Origin: Thereva unica
Taxonomy: Eukaryota > Arthropoda > Insecta > Diptera > Therevidae
NCBI GenBank assembly: GCA_949987705.1
Contig: OX465281.1
Coordinates: forward strand, 140,540,876 to 140,604,875
Length of the DNA stretch: 64,000 nt
Reading direction: 5' to 3'
Shown here: positions 19,890 through 29,450 of the stretch, one piece after another
Layout: every line of letters starts with the position of its first letter
Numbering within the stretch: the stretch's first letter is position 1
Program-made: the position numbers and the translations under genes
The notes under the pieces: generated by a model
Database searches by the model: none
The model's input: only the letters and a program-made list of their open reading frames with translations
What the model was told of the DNA's origin: nothing

Positions 19890-21026
19890 CTATGGGTAAC
19901 CGTCCGGTTGAAATTCCTCTAAAAAATTTACTTCTCTATGTTGGATATTATCAACTTCCATTGGAGTTATTGAATTAGTGTTGCCGTGATTCTGTCTTTG
20001 CCTGAACTGTCCGTAATTACGTTCATTGGTAGGGTGTCTCTGGAGAACACTATTATTTCGCCTATACTGATCTCCATGGTTATTGTTATAGAAAGCCCTA
20101 TCTCGCCTAAACCCTTCATTTTGTCTATAAAATCCCGAATTGTTTCTATAATTATGTTGATTCCCGAAATTTCTAATATCATTTCGTGAGTCGTTCGGTC
20201 TGTTATCGTCACGTCTAAGGTCCTTACGGTGTCCGTTAAAAGTCTTGGAATCTCTGTTGCCTTTTCGATTATTATAATGAATCACCTCACCTTCTTCCAA
20301 TAACCCTAATTCAACGAATGTATTAAATATCTCATTTAAAGTCATATTGTGCTTAATATTTACTCTATAACTGCCAGTTAACATATCCTTCACTATATCT
20401 ACTAAGTTCTTATCGTTATTCTCTGGGCTATAGTTAGTAGGTTTATTTTCAACAAACTCATATAACTCATTTAGCTGATAATTAATCGATCTTATAATAC
20501 TAAATAATTCCTTTAAGTTATTTACCTTAATACTACGGCATTCGTCGAACAGCTTCTTGTAACTCTTTCTCGGTCGAAATTCAACTTTCAGCTCAGCTTT
20601 TACCTGCTCCCATGTTAGATTTTCACCAAGTCGTTGAATACATCGTCTTGCATCGCCTTGAAGTTTCTCCTTTACAATCATATGAAGTCCATGTTGCATG
20701 AGGGGGATGTTGTTGCCACATAATGCTGTCACATTCTCCACTGTATGAATGAATTCCTGAAGACTGCAATCGCCTCTTCCGGTAAATGCCTTTATATGCT
20801 GGAACTTATTTAAAATTTGGTCCGCCGTAAGTTGGAATTGATGCAGAAGATTATTGTTGCTCCGTTCAGGTTGAGCCTGTAACTGTTGCCGCATCGCTTC
20901 TAATTCCCTTTGAGTTTGCTCGACAATTCTTTGCAAATGCTGAATATCTTGTCCCTCCATGTTTCCTTCGAGTTGTCTATTATTGTCGAAAGCTGCTCTT
21001 CTGCTGCTCCTCATAAAATCTTGCAA
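19890..21026 (-). CDS. gag: errantivirus gag
   Basis: An open 378-codon frame on the minus strand. The N-terminal half has a coiled-coil-like Gln/Glu stretch (LQRIVEQTQRELEAMRQQLQ), then a capsid-like segment (FTGRGDCSLQEFIHTVENVT). The C-terminal third is very rich in Arg and Asn (RRNNSVLQR-type), with no CCHC knuckle, as usual in errantivirus gag (family knowledge). Translation to protease needs a -1 shift near the end. Gag builds the particle and packages the RNA. Confidence 0.85.
   Translation of the reverse strand: MQDFMRSSRRAAFDNNRQLEGNMEGQDIQHLQRIVEQTQRELEAMRQQLQAQPERSNNNLLHQFQLTADQILNKFQHIKAFTGRGDCSLQEFIHTVENVTALCGNNIPLMQHGLHMIVKEKLQGDARRCIQRLGENLTWEQVKAELKVEFRPRKSYKKLFDECRSIKVNNLKELFSIIRSINYQLNELYEFVENKPTNYSPENNDKNLVDIVKDMLTGSYRVNIKHNMTLNEIFNTFVELGLLEEGEVIHYNNRKGNRDSKTFNGHRKDLRRDDNRPNDSRNDIRNFGNQHNYRNNSGFYRQNEGFRRDRAFYNNNHGDQYRRNNSVLQRHPTNERNYGQFRQRQNHGNTNSITPMEVDNIQHREVNFLEEFQPDGYP
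19923..19929 (-). promoter_or_regulatory. -1 frameshift heptamer AAATTTT (gag/pro)
   Basis: On the coding strand gag reads A AAT TTT, so both tRNAs can slip back one base, and the -1 frame is open from here through protease. The gag stop follows about 12 codons later. Function is inferred from position and phase. Confidence 0.6.
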
Positions 21027-21199
21027 CGACTACCCTCTGTTTTCACTCCGTTGTTTTTTATTTCTTTTATTAGTTTAACTCACTGTTAAAAATTTCTTTA
21101 TTAATCACTTCTGTCCACAGTAACTTTTTCTCACAGTAGTATGCTCACAACACAACTAATAAGTTCCGATCACTGGATCCCAAAATCTTCGGATTTAGG

Positions 21200-21217
21200 A
21201 TCCTACCGACTGCGCCA
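21200..21217 (-). promoter_or_regulatory. primer binding site, tRNA-Ser type
   Basis: TGGCGCAGTCGGTAGGAT on the coding strand begins at the last base of the 5-prime LTR. This is the serine-tRNA primer site known from 17.6/297-like elements. Confidence 0.75.
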
Positions 21218-21729
21218 GTTTTAGTTTGATCGTAATTATGAGTGAAATAAATGAAAAATAAAAGAATTGACTTTCACTGATACTTTATTTATAATTGAAC
21301 TTGATAATTATTATTTAACACTTTAATTACAATTCAAAACTTTAGTACAAGATTTAAAATACCCGGACGATCTCTTCAGAGTCGTTCTTGTTTCCCGGTG
21401 GTCTTCAGACTGATTTCCTAATTATATTCTTATTGATTCGATACCTTTTGAATATCCGACCTTTGAGCTTTCAGAATATTAACCTTATGTGAACGGAAAT
21501 GCTGATTTCTGCATTTCCGTTTCTTATGGAAAATTTTAATATTTCGATTTAGAATTTAATTGTTTATCAATGCAATTTTTCTTACTCGTGTTGGGAAATA
21601 TTTAAAAGGTATCGAATTTAAATGCTTAATTTTAATTTATTCATGGTTTGTATGGTATTAGCAAAAATCACGTTGTCTTCGAGTGATTTTTTATCATTTC
21701 CGTCGTGATTTATGCTTGATACCATAACT
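21217..21729 (-). repeat. errantivirus 5-prime LTR
   Basis: 513 bp, read as identical to 13921-14433. It carries the promoter for the minus-strand transcript; the TATA and initiator were not assigned. Confidence 0.92.
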
Positions 21730-21738
21730 GGCGCGGAT

Positions 21739-22245
21739 TCAGGGGGGGGGGGTCACGGGGGTCATGACCCCCCCAAAAGCTCGAACTATGCAATAATAGT
21801 TGAGATGGGAGAAACCAAAAGCTGCTGATACGCTTCTGCTACTTGTCGAACATCTTGAATGTCTCAACTGATCAACGTCTCGGCCCAACATGTCTGGAGA
21901 AAGCATTTCATTAAATTCGGTAACAATGTTGTCCAATAAAGGAATGAAGATTCTTCTTCTGGAGTTTGATTTTTTTACGATAAACAACCCGTGCTTCTTT
22001 GTATTCCTCATCCAATTGTGCAGCGAGATGTTGGGCTTCAGTAAATAACCGTCGAAAACCAGAATCTTCATCACATCTTTTGGTCAGCAAGGGTATCTTT
22101 GATCATATCCGTTGCTTTTTTTAAATCTAATGAAGACGTTTGGAGTATTCGGCTCAAAGGTAAATTGTACCGGATACGTACGAAAAGTAAAAGTTTATTA
22201 TGTTATTAATGACTATGATAAAAAAATCAAATAGTACCAATATTA
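21739..22245 (-). pseudogene. hAT transposase fragment
   Basis: The minus-strand frame includes KPNISLHNWMRNTKKHGLFI and RRRIFIPLLDNIVTEFNEML, matching the middle of TTF-finger/DUF4371 hAT transposases (YIPFLDxxxxxLxxRF). The final residues before the stop read through the G-rich terminus. A TIR element at 22246 cuts it from the preceding part. Confidence 0.6.
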
Positions 22246-22878
22246 TACTGCCCCCATAAGTAAAAGTGCCGTATCTACAAAAAATTGAAAATTGGGTTTT
22301 TGATTTATTTGGAATAAGTATTTTATTTCCATTTACTAAAAAAAAATATTCGTTATGTACCATTATCACGCAAATATTATAATAAAAAAACGCCGTATCT
22401 ACACTAATTTGTTCATGCAGAAAGAGCAAAAAAGCGGTATCTGCAAAAATCAAAACAAAAGTGCGGCATCTACATGCAGTTGCCGCGTTTTCGCTAGGTT
22501 AATGTAGATGCCGCTTTCTTGCATTTTGTTACATTGACTCTTTTCATAGAAAGCTTAATTGTGAAATTCGTTTCATTTGCTGTAAGCAAATGGCAGATAC
22601 GGCATTTTTCCTTATGAGCGCAAAGCTTTGTTTGACTTAGTAGTCATAAGCAAAAGTGCAGTATCTATATTTTTCCTCCATAATTCCGTAATTTTATAAA
22701 TAAAATGCAAAACGTATTTTTTTCTATATTCAAGATGATTAAATCTATAATTTAAAATAAAAACATCATATTTGTCGTATTTTGTAACACCGAAATACTA
22801 ATTATATATGTTTTGCCATTTATCTCAAAATTGCTCAATCTGTAGATACGGCACTTTTGCTTATGAGGGCAGTATACA
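22246..22878. mobile_element. TIR element with GCCGTATCTACA array
   Basis: The TIR CTGCCCCCATAAGTAAAAGT begins near 22248 and its near-match CTGCCCTCATAAGCAAAAGT lies inverted at the right end. The match runs 31 bp, with TATA on both sides. The 633-bp interior carries the motif GCCGTATCTACA or close variants eight times in both orientations. It interrupts the hAT transposase. No coding capacity. Confidence 0.75.
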
Positions 22879-23077
22879 CGCCTAGAACGTCATTTAACCA
22901 AGCAGATGAAATCGGAAACTCTAGGCAGAAAAGTACAAGACGAAGATTTGCCGCAGCAGATGCAGTTTTCGCGTCCTCCCACACCGAAATCTCAATAAGT
23001 GCGTCACACTTTTTTATTATATTTTGGAAATGAATTTTATAATTTTTATTAAATTTAAGTCTGATTAGTGCACACAC
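22879..23077 (-). pseudogene. hAT transposase fragment
   Basis: The minus-strand frame reads CDALIEISVWEDAKTASAAA and LVLFCLEFPISSAWLNDVLG, matching the segment ahead of DVL in DUF4371 hAT transposases. It is interrupted at its C-terminal side by the TIR element at 22246-22878. Confidence 0.55.
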
Positions 23078-23238
23078 GGCCCGTGGTGGTTTTATTTAAA
23101 TACGAAAAAACCAGCTCTCATATTTTAACAACTCAAAAATTATTGCGAGGGTTTGTTTAGTCATTTAAAACTTTATAAATTTAGATTGTAACAAATTATT
23201 TAAAACACTAATGTTATTTATAACACTATGAAACACGA

Positions 23239-23677
23239 ATTTTCTCACATGGAAAAAAATTTGATATTCATTGAGATCTGAATTTTTGGAACACGACTGT
23301 TTTGGTAGTTTGTAATTATCAACTCTTTTTCAAAAGTTATTAACTTTTGAAAGTTCGAACTTTTTTTTACTCAATATGGGTTTTTTTTAATATGGTCGGA
23401 TCAGAAATTTTACGTAAAACTGTTTGAAAAATGTTCAAAACAAAAACTTTTTATATTTATAGTAGGTATATATAGTACTTTTGTATACATTTTCTGTTGT
23501 ATTAAAATAAAATATTTGCCAAAAACAAAATTATTTGTTTTCATTTGCATGCATTTAATATAACATTCAAAAGTTAATAACTTTTGAAAAAGAGTTGATA
23601 ATTACAAACTACCAAAACAGTCGTGTTCCAAAAATTCAGATCTCAATGAATATCAATTTTTTTTCCATGTGAGAAAA
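23239..23677. mobile_element. foldback MITE, about 112-bp arms
   Basis: The left arm (TTTTCTCACATGG... to about 23352) and the right arm (about 23567-23677) are reverse complements over about 112 bp with very few differences. The AT-rich loop is about 210 bp. The transcript would form a long hairpin. No clear target duplication was seen. It sits in the hAT element. Confidence 0.75.
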
Positions 23678-24050
23678 AATAGTTTGTCATTTGTTCTACA
23701 GTGTAATTTAATGTAATTCGATTTTGTTTTAAGTTATATCTTAGAAAGTACGCATGTAAGAGTTGTTACGACGGTGATACCTGCAGTTTTGTTTCATTTA
23801 CCTTTTTGTAATTTGTTGAAATAATATTTGATATTTAGAAATCTAAATCTATTAATTGTTCACCCTCAAACTGCATGTGCCCAATGTGATTTTCTACCCA
23901 ACTAGTAAAGTTGGTTTCTACCAGTCTAACAAAGTCTTTAAGTGATTTGCCACCAAGATGTTTTTTAAAAACGTTTGCAAAACCGTTAGCCAAAACCAAA
24001 ACTGCTCATTGTTCCTGAAGCATTGCGACAATTTGAAACTTTGGAATATT
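23678..24050 (-). other. hAT interior, unassigned
   Basis: This lies between the foldback MITE and the transposase fragment and is probably part of the hAT interior in broken frames. I cannot read a convincing motif. Confidence 0.35.
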
Positions 24051-24386
24051 TTAATAAAGAATTGTTAACAAATGATTACTGCAAGAACAACGTCTTGCGT
24101 GAATGGCTACTTTCGTCAACTCCTGACATACCCCTTTCAAATCAGACGCCATTACCGAGCAACTATCTGTTCTAATTCCGACCAAATATTTTAGGCCCAA
24201 GTCGAATTTCTCACACAGATCGATGACGATATCCTCGGAACGAATTGCTTGGTATGCATCGCAAAATGTGATGAAATTCTCTGATTGCTCTGTTGCAGTA
24301 GTAGTAGTAGGATAAGCTAAGGTGTTTTGTATAAGAATTGTCATTCGTCTCATCCAATAAAACTGCGCAAAACTTTGCCGCTCCAA
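24051..24386 (-). pseudogene. hAT transposase catalytic-region fragment
   Basis: The frame contains SEDIVIDLCEKFDLGLKYLV and GIRTDSCSVMASDLKGVCQE, then RRCSCSNHLLTI. These align by pattern with the GQSYDGASVMSG...VHCxAHxLNL region of TTF-type hAT transposases. The aspartate of TDSCSVM occupies the second catalytic position. It is truncated and frameshifted on both sides. Confidence 0.65.
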
Positions 24387-24392
24387 CTCTAT

Positions 24393-24713
24393 TCAGAATA
24401 GCTTACTGTATTTCATCTTTGCAGGGTTCCATAATTTGGTTTTAGGTAGTTTTACTGATATATGTCGCGATTGAACTGCGGTTTCCAAATGATGCTGAAG
24501 AGTAAAGTCACCAAATTCAACGAAGAGTGCCCTGAAGTTCCTATCATTTGCCACCAGAATATCTACTTTTCCGTCAGTGTCACGATTATAGAGAAGTTCA
24601 TTATCCCTACATAATAACATAGATCTCGGATTTCTTTTACTTGTGAGTCCCGTTGTACACACAGATTCTGGGTTATGAAAAGTCTGAAGGAAACTTTTTT
24701 CAGCTTCTACCAC
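24393..24713 (-). pseudogene. hAT transposase N-terminal fragment
   Basis: The frame includes NDRNFRALFVEFGDFTLQHH and then LETAVQSRHIS, the block preceding the catalytic region in ZMYM/TTF-like hAT proteins (FRxLLxFR...HLxTAxxNAxYIS). The following QNEII-type motif is displaced by a frameshift at the stop. Confidence 0.6.
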
Positions 24714-24865
24714 CCTCTGATGATATTGGTTCCGTTGGTGAAATGAAAGCGTTCCATTTTATCCAAGTAAATCGTCGAATGCTTTCAGTGTTTCGCTTTC
24801 TTGGTTTACTTTTAATTCCGTGACCCCCCCCAAAACAAAATTCTATATCCGCGCCTGAATTCACC

Positions 24866-25619
24866 AGTGGTAGAGGTCCCGTCAAAAGAGTTGATGCCGG
24901 AGCGCGCAGCTGGGGAAATTAAAGCTGCACACAAATAAAAATTGCGCATATGCTGATAAGAAATGCGTTTATGTATTTTCAAATTTCCCCTTCGAAATTT
25001 GTTGCGACTAGGCTAAGGGACGGGAACGGCATGCGGGGATTCTACTGCGCATGGAAAACGCGACTTTCTCGGCAGCAACTCTTTTGGCGCGACCTCTAGC
25101 TACCTTTTTGGTGACGGTACCATATTGGTAAGCTGATCAGGGTTAGTGTGGTTAGTTTTTACCGACTGATAGATCTGGTTAAGTGGTTAATTTTCGAACG
25201 AAAATTTGCCATTTGTGTTTTTTTTTTCATTTACAAGAGTTTCTATTCTATTTTTAAAATAAATTTTTGTTATAAATATCTACAAATTTACTGAAAGCAT
25301 TCTTATATTTTTACATTTAAAATGCAGTTTGCTACAAAATCTGTGTGCTTGCAGAAAAGTACTTAATTGCTCCATTTATATCACACATCTTATAAAATAC
25401 CCACTCTAAAAAAATCCGAAATCTAAAAACTATCGTAACGTCAAAAACGTAAATATTTTTCAAATTACCACTTCAACCATCACACGAATATGGTTCCTGT
25501 GGTGAGACTGCGGTTACTTTACCGGTGAATATTCGAACATGGAGAGTGGTAACTTATGGTAAGTGATCAATATTCGAAAATGGTAAATTAGCTGCTGGTT
25601 CGACCGGTAGCTACCATAG
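24866..25619. other. body of the outer TIR element
   Basis: Non-coding interior of the 13894-25637 element, moderately GC-rich for 250 bp and then AT-rich. Short GGTACC/GGTAAG and ACCGGT strings recur. No gene. Confidence 0.5.
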
Positions 25620-25661
25620 GAATTCTCGAAAGTGCCCATACATGTTGAAGATAAAGAAATG

Positions 25662-26054
25662 TGTTGTTAACACGAAGAGTTTATTGATGCCGCGTTTTAT
25701 AGGCACGTTGAACATTTGCCCTCTATGCTAAATTGTAATCACTCATAGCTTTGGTGACTCGCTGTTTTGGTATTCTGAGCACCTAGGCACCACAAGCAAA
25801 TTACAAAAACATCACCTTTACTGGTGAATTTGTATTTGTGTAATGAGATAAAGCAAAGTCTGGACGACTACGTAGCCAACGTACACCAAAAAATATTGAC
25901 GTTTACGACGACTGCTGACTAAAGTGTATGTGAACTCATCGAAGCTGGCTATGTGTCGAGAAAATATGAAAAATATGCTAAACACCTGCTCTTTATACTC
26001 ACGTGAGGTGTGACCTGTTATTTATACAGTCAGAGTTTTGACAAAATTGAAACA
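25662..26054 (-). repeat. probable LTR of a truncated retroelement
   Basis: Read on the minus strand, the segment begins TGTTTC after a GGGGGGCAATTTAG purine tract, has a TATA-like GTATAAAGAG and a CAATAAA signal near its end, and closes TTAACAACA. This is the anatomy of a 3-prime LTR with its polypurine tract. No partner LTR or target duplication was found. Confidence 0.4.
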
Positions 26055-26346
26055 CTAAATTGCCCCCCAAGTTGATCCTCACCACCCACTTATAATTGCA
26101 TTGTGACTTATGACTGCCTCTAGAATACGGATAATAGTTTTGTATACCTTCCACTTCCAACACAGCTAGACACTGCGCTCCACACAGCGTGCTGGTCTGT
26201 TTAAGACCAAATACAACACATAAGTTAAGCATGCGATTCCAGTAACATTAGAAAACTAGTGGGATGTTGTGCCTAGAGACTAGCCACTAATAACGCTTTT
26301 TCATGGTATCCTTTCCGTTGAATAACTTCAGACTGGATGACAATAT
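26055..26346. other. unassigned flank
   Basis: This may be the 3-prime interior of the truncated retroelement to its left, followed by the target of Gypsy-B. No motif recognised. Confidence 0.35.
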
Positions 26347-26863
26347 TGTGATGATTTATGCGCCATCTGTTTGTCAAAAAGCATAACCAACGATTGTCGG
26401 TAACAACTCTGGTTGATGTCTGAACTAATGACTTATGTACTAAACTAAAATTGGAACGCGCGATAAGTGAAGACAACTTCAAGCTTCTGGACGAAAAGAG
26501 AAGAACATACCACTAGGCTCGAGAAAAAGGACTCGAGAAGGTTCCAGAAGTTAAATAAAGGTGGAGCTTGGATATAAAAAGCGGCTTGCAGGCGCTGAGA
26601 AAGTCAGTTTTGATTTGAAAGGCGATAAAAGTGTTCTAAAGTGAAAACAGTGAAAAAGTGGTGATTTAAAAGTGAACTATAAAGCGATAGATAGAATTTA
26701 ATAGTGCGAGTTATTAAATTTAAAGTGATTATAGTGAACTGTAAGAATTGTGTTGGTAATTAAATTGTGTTTTGGTTTGTGATAAATAAATTATTGTGTG
26801 GATAATTAAAAAGTGTATTCCTTAATTAATCCTACGAATCCGTTAAGCCGTAAAAACGTAACA
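26347..26863 (+). repeat. Gypsy-B 5-prime LTR
   Basis: Begins TGTGATGATTTATGCGCC and ends GTAACA. A TATA-like GATATAAAAAGC lies near 26571, a plausible promoter. Confidence 0.88.
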
Positions 26864-26865
26864 AT

Positions 26866-26883
26866 TGGTGTCAGAAGTGGGAT
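26866..26883 (+). promoter_or_regulatory. Gypsy-B primer binding site
   Basis: TGGTGTCAGAAGTGGGAT lies two bases after the LTR. It has the form of an 18-nt site for a tRNA 3-prime end, probably tRNA-Leu. The tRNA identity is from memory. Confidence 0.6.
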
Positions 26884-26919
26884 TAATTAAGAGATAAGTG
26901 AAATAAGTGAACTTGAACA

Positions 26920-27155
26920 ATAATTGAGCCGTTCAAAGCACATGGTATACTCATAACTTCTTATATTTATAATAACTTTCGGAATAATAAAGATTAACAC
27001 CATTAAAAGGCAAATTTTTTTTGACCATTGAATATTATTGACCATTGAATAATAAGGGAATATTAAAAAACAAGGTACATTATTTCCTCGCATTTCTCTA
27101 TTTTTTGTTTTATGGAGTTAATCAATTTGTGCACTGAGCGGCTCAATTGTGACTG
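26920..27155. mobile_element. possible short TIR element in Gypsy-B leader
   Basis: ATTGAGCCGTTCAAAGCAC at the left and its imperfect inverse GTGCACTGAGCGGCTCAAT at the right bound about 230 bp of AT-rich sequence. The target site is unclear. Confidence 0.4.
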
Positions 27156-27202
27156 GAATGTAAATTTTGTGCGTGAGAAATAAGGACTTATTAATAAAAT
27201 GG

Positions 27203-29176
27203 TGTTACATACAGAATTTGTAAGGGTCTCTCTCGGTGAAAAACGGAGCCCTTAGACAAATTCCCATATACTTTCATACAGGGAGCCTTTTACATCAAAT
27301 TCGCAGTTAATGAGTTTGATGCAATATGAGCTCCCTGCGAACAACAAATCCTAAACGGAAAATAATTATCTAATTTCCATTTTCAAATGTACAAAATTCC
27401 TTAACGGACAAATCTTCAACGTACAAAATTCCACTTCAACAAATGTTCCAGACGTAACCTAATCCGCGCGCATTTTGTGAGATTTGCAAGGTGCGCAATT
27501 ACCTTTGCACCCTTCCCAAGCTTTTCTGGCAAACAGTGATCTTGACTTTGACTTTCTTGAACGTAATTTGACCCACCCAACAATAATCAAGCGCAACTTG
27601 CAATGCGCCGCGTGAGAAACGCGCGGTAAGCAAGTTGCGCAGGTGGGAACGAATTCAAGGGCGAGTTTTTCCCAGCCGGTGGACAATTTTCCATGCCACC
27701 ACCGGCGGGTGAAAATTTGATTTTGTTGAGTGTTGATTTAACCGTGACCACCGGCGGGTGGAAATATTAATAATAAACTACGGGCGCGAGCGGGCGAAGT
27801 GATGTAAAAGAAAAATAAATAAAGGAAAAATAAATTTAGATAAAATTAAGTAAATCTCTCTATATGTAAGTGAAAAATTAACGAGCTGGTTCGGAAGATA
27901 AATTGTGAAACTTTTTAAGAACAGAAATTTTGTGTTCGTGAATTGTGTCATACAAAGTAAATAAAGGAAAAATTAATAAAGATAAAGAAAGGATATAAGA
28001 AGTAAAGATAAAGAAAGGATATAAGAAGTGATGTAGAAGAAAAATAAATAAAGGAAAAATAAATTTAGATAAAATTAAGTAAATCTCTCTATATGTAAGT
28101 GAAAAATTAACGAGCTGGTTCGGAAGATAAATTGTGAAACTTTTTAAGAACAGAAATTTTGTGTTCGTGAATTGTGTCATACAAAGTAAATAAAGAAAAA
28201 ATTAATAAAGATAAAGAAAGGATATAAGAAGTGATGTAGAAGAAAAATAAATAAAGGAAAGATAAATTTAGATAAAATTAAGTAAATCTCTCTATATGTA
28301 AGCAAAAATTAACGAGCTGGTTCGGAAGATAAATTGTGAAAATTTTTAAGAACAGAAATTTTGTGTTCGTGAATTGTGTCATACAGAGTAAATAAAGAAA
28401 AAATTAATAAAGATAAAGAAAGGATATAAGAAGTATAGATAAAGAAAGGATATAAGAAGTGATGTAGAAGAAAAATAAATAAAGGAAAAATAAATTTAGA
28501 TAAAATTAAGTAAATCTCTCTATATGTAAGTGAAAAATTAACGAACTGGTTCGGAAGATAAATTGTGAAACTTTTTAAGAACAGAAATTTTGTGTTCGTG
28601 AATTGTGTCATACAAAGTAAATAAAGGAAAAATTAATAAAGATAAAGAAAGGATATAAGAAGTAAAGATAAAGAAAGGATATAAGAAGTGATGTAGAAGA
28701 AAAATAAATAAAGGAAAAATAAATTTAGATAAAATTAAGTAAATCTCTCTATATGTAAGCAAAAATTAACGAGCTGGTTCGGAAGATAAATTGTGAAAAT
28801 TTTTAAGAACAGAAATTTTGTGTTCGTGAATTGTGTCATACAGAGTAAATAAGCAAAAAATTAATAAAGATAAAGAAAGAATATAATTAGTGATGTAAAA
28901 AAAAAAGAAATATAAATAAATAATAAATAAAAGAAAGGTAAAAGTAAATAAAACTAAGGAAATATTTCGATATCTAAATTAAGAAGAAAATTTAAGCCAG
29001 TGATAAAAAAAAACCCCCAACAAAACAAAAAAGGTAACTAACTTCATTTTTAAGGATTAATATAAATTAAATAAATAAAAGAAGCAAACAAACTATATAA
29101 CAAAAGGATATTATATAACAATAAAAAGTGTTATATAACGAACTATATAACAAACAGATATAAACCTAATATAACA
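27203..29176 (+). repeat. Gypsy-C 5-prime LTR
   Basis: TGTTAC...ATAACA, 1974 bp, unusually long. The first 580 bp are of mixed composition, the middle 1.1 kb is a tandem array (see 27799-28890), and the end is AT-rich. Minus-strand frames across it are artefacts of the purine-rich repeats. Confidence 0.9.
27799..28890 (+). repeat. tandem repeat inside Gypsy-C LTR, about 5 units
   Basis: GTGATGTAGAAGAAAAATAA-like unit starts occur at about 27800, 28027, 28231, 28458 and 28687, spaced 228, 204, 227 and 229 bp, with a degenerate start at 28891. The long units contain an extra 23-24-bp duplication (AAGATAAAGAAAGGATATAA). The plus strand is strongly purine-rich. The same array is in the 3-prime LTR at about 36632-37724. 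Confidence 0.85.
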
Positions 29177-29178
29177 AT

Positions 29179-29196
29179 TGGCGCAGCCGGTAGGAT
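29179..29196 (+). promoter_or_regulatory. Gypsy-C primer binding site, tRNA-Ser type
   Basis: TGGCGCAGCCGGTAGGAT lies two bases after the LTR and differs by one base from the errantivirus serine site. Confidence 0.7.
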
Positions 29197-29450
29197 CTGG
29201 GTGCGCAAATAGTAAAAACGTTAATACTGCTGGTCTAGGCTCCTTGACCTCCAACCCAAGGCTGAGCCTGACTTGGGGGCAGTGTTAGCGTCTGCCACTG
29301 CAGCGCATAAAATATCCCAGATCCTCCACGAATCCTCGCTCGGGGGTGTACAACCACGGTGCCTCTGCTCCAGGCGAGCACGCGCTCACCCCCCATTGTA
29401 TAGCATCGCGGGACTTTTAGTGGGCTTCATCCCTGCCCAGGAGACGCCCT

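Larger units (their letters stand above)
13921..21729 (-). mobile_element. errantivirus-type Ty3/gypsy element, full length
   Basis: Two 513-bp LTRs, identical on my reading, bound a 7809-bp minus-strand element with the 4-bp duplication GGCG (13917-13920 and 21730-21733). LTRs begin AGTTAT and end AAAACT on the coding strand, the AGT...ACT form of errantiviruses. Order: 5-prime LTR, tRNA-Ser-type primer site, gag, pro-pol, env, purine tract, 3-prime LTR. It is defective: pro-pol is split by a 693-bp insertion, and the integrase end is frameshifted. Confidence 0.93.
13915..24857 (-). mobile_element. hAT element (TTF-finger type), nested insertions
   Basis: CAGGCGCGGAT forms both termini, with G/C runs just inside (GGGGGGGGTCACGG). 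The 8-bp duplication AATTCACC lies at 13907-13914 and 24858-24865. The left tip is split by the errantivirus, which inserted six bases in. Transposase remnants lie on the minus strand between 24885 and 21739 and are further interrupted by two TIR elements. Confidence 0.85.
13894..25637. mobile_element. outer TIR element interrupted by a hAT
   Basis: GGGCACTTTCGAGAATTC at 13894-13911 is repeated inverted at 25620-25637, and ATA flanks both sides. Only 21 bp of the element lie left of the hAT insertion; the other 772 bp are at 24866-25637, so the original was about 793 bp. It has no coding capacity and contains GGTAAG/GGTACC-type strings. The superfamily is unassigned. Confidence 0.65.

Noticed and set aside
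27878..28762. Minus-strand 74-100-codon frames in the Gypsy-C LTR (also at 36711-37595)
   Set aside because: They read the complement of a purine-rich tandem repeat, giving Phe/Leu/Ile-rich low-complexity peptides. They contain no motif and run across repeat boundaries.
27799..28890. Regularly spaced repeats reminiscent of a CRISPR array
   Set aside because: Units are over 200 bp and head-to-tail with no unique spacers, lie inside an LTR, and the DNA is eukaryotic.
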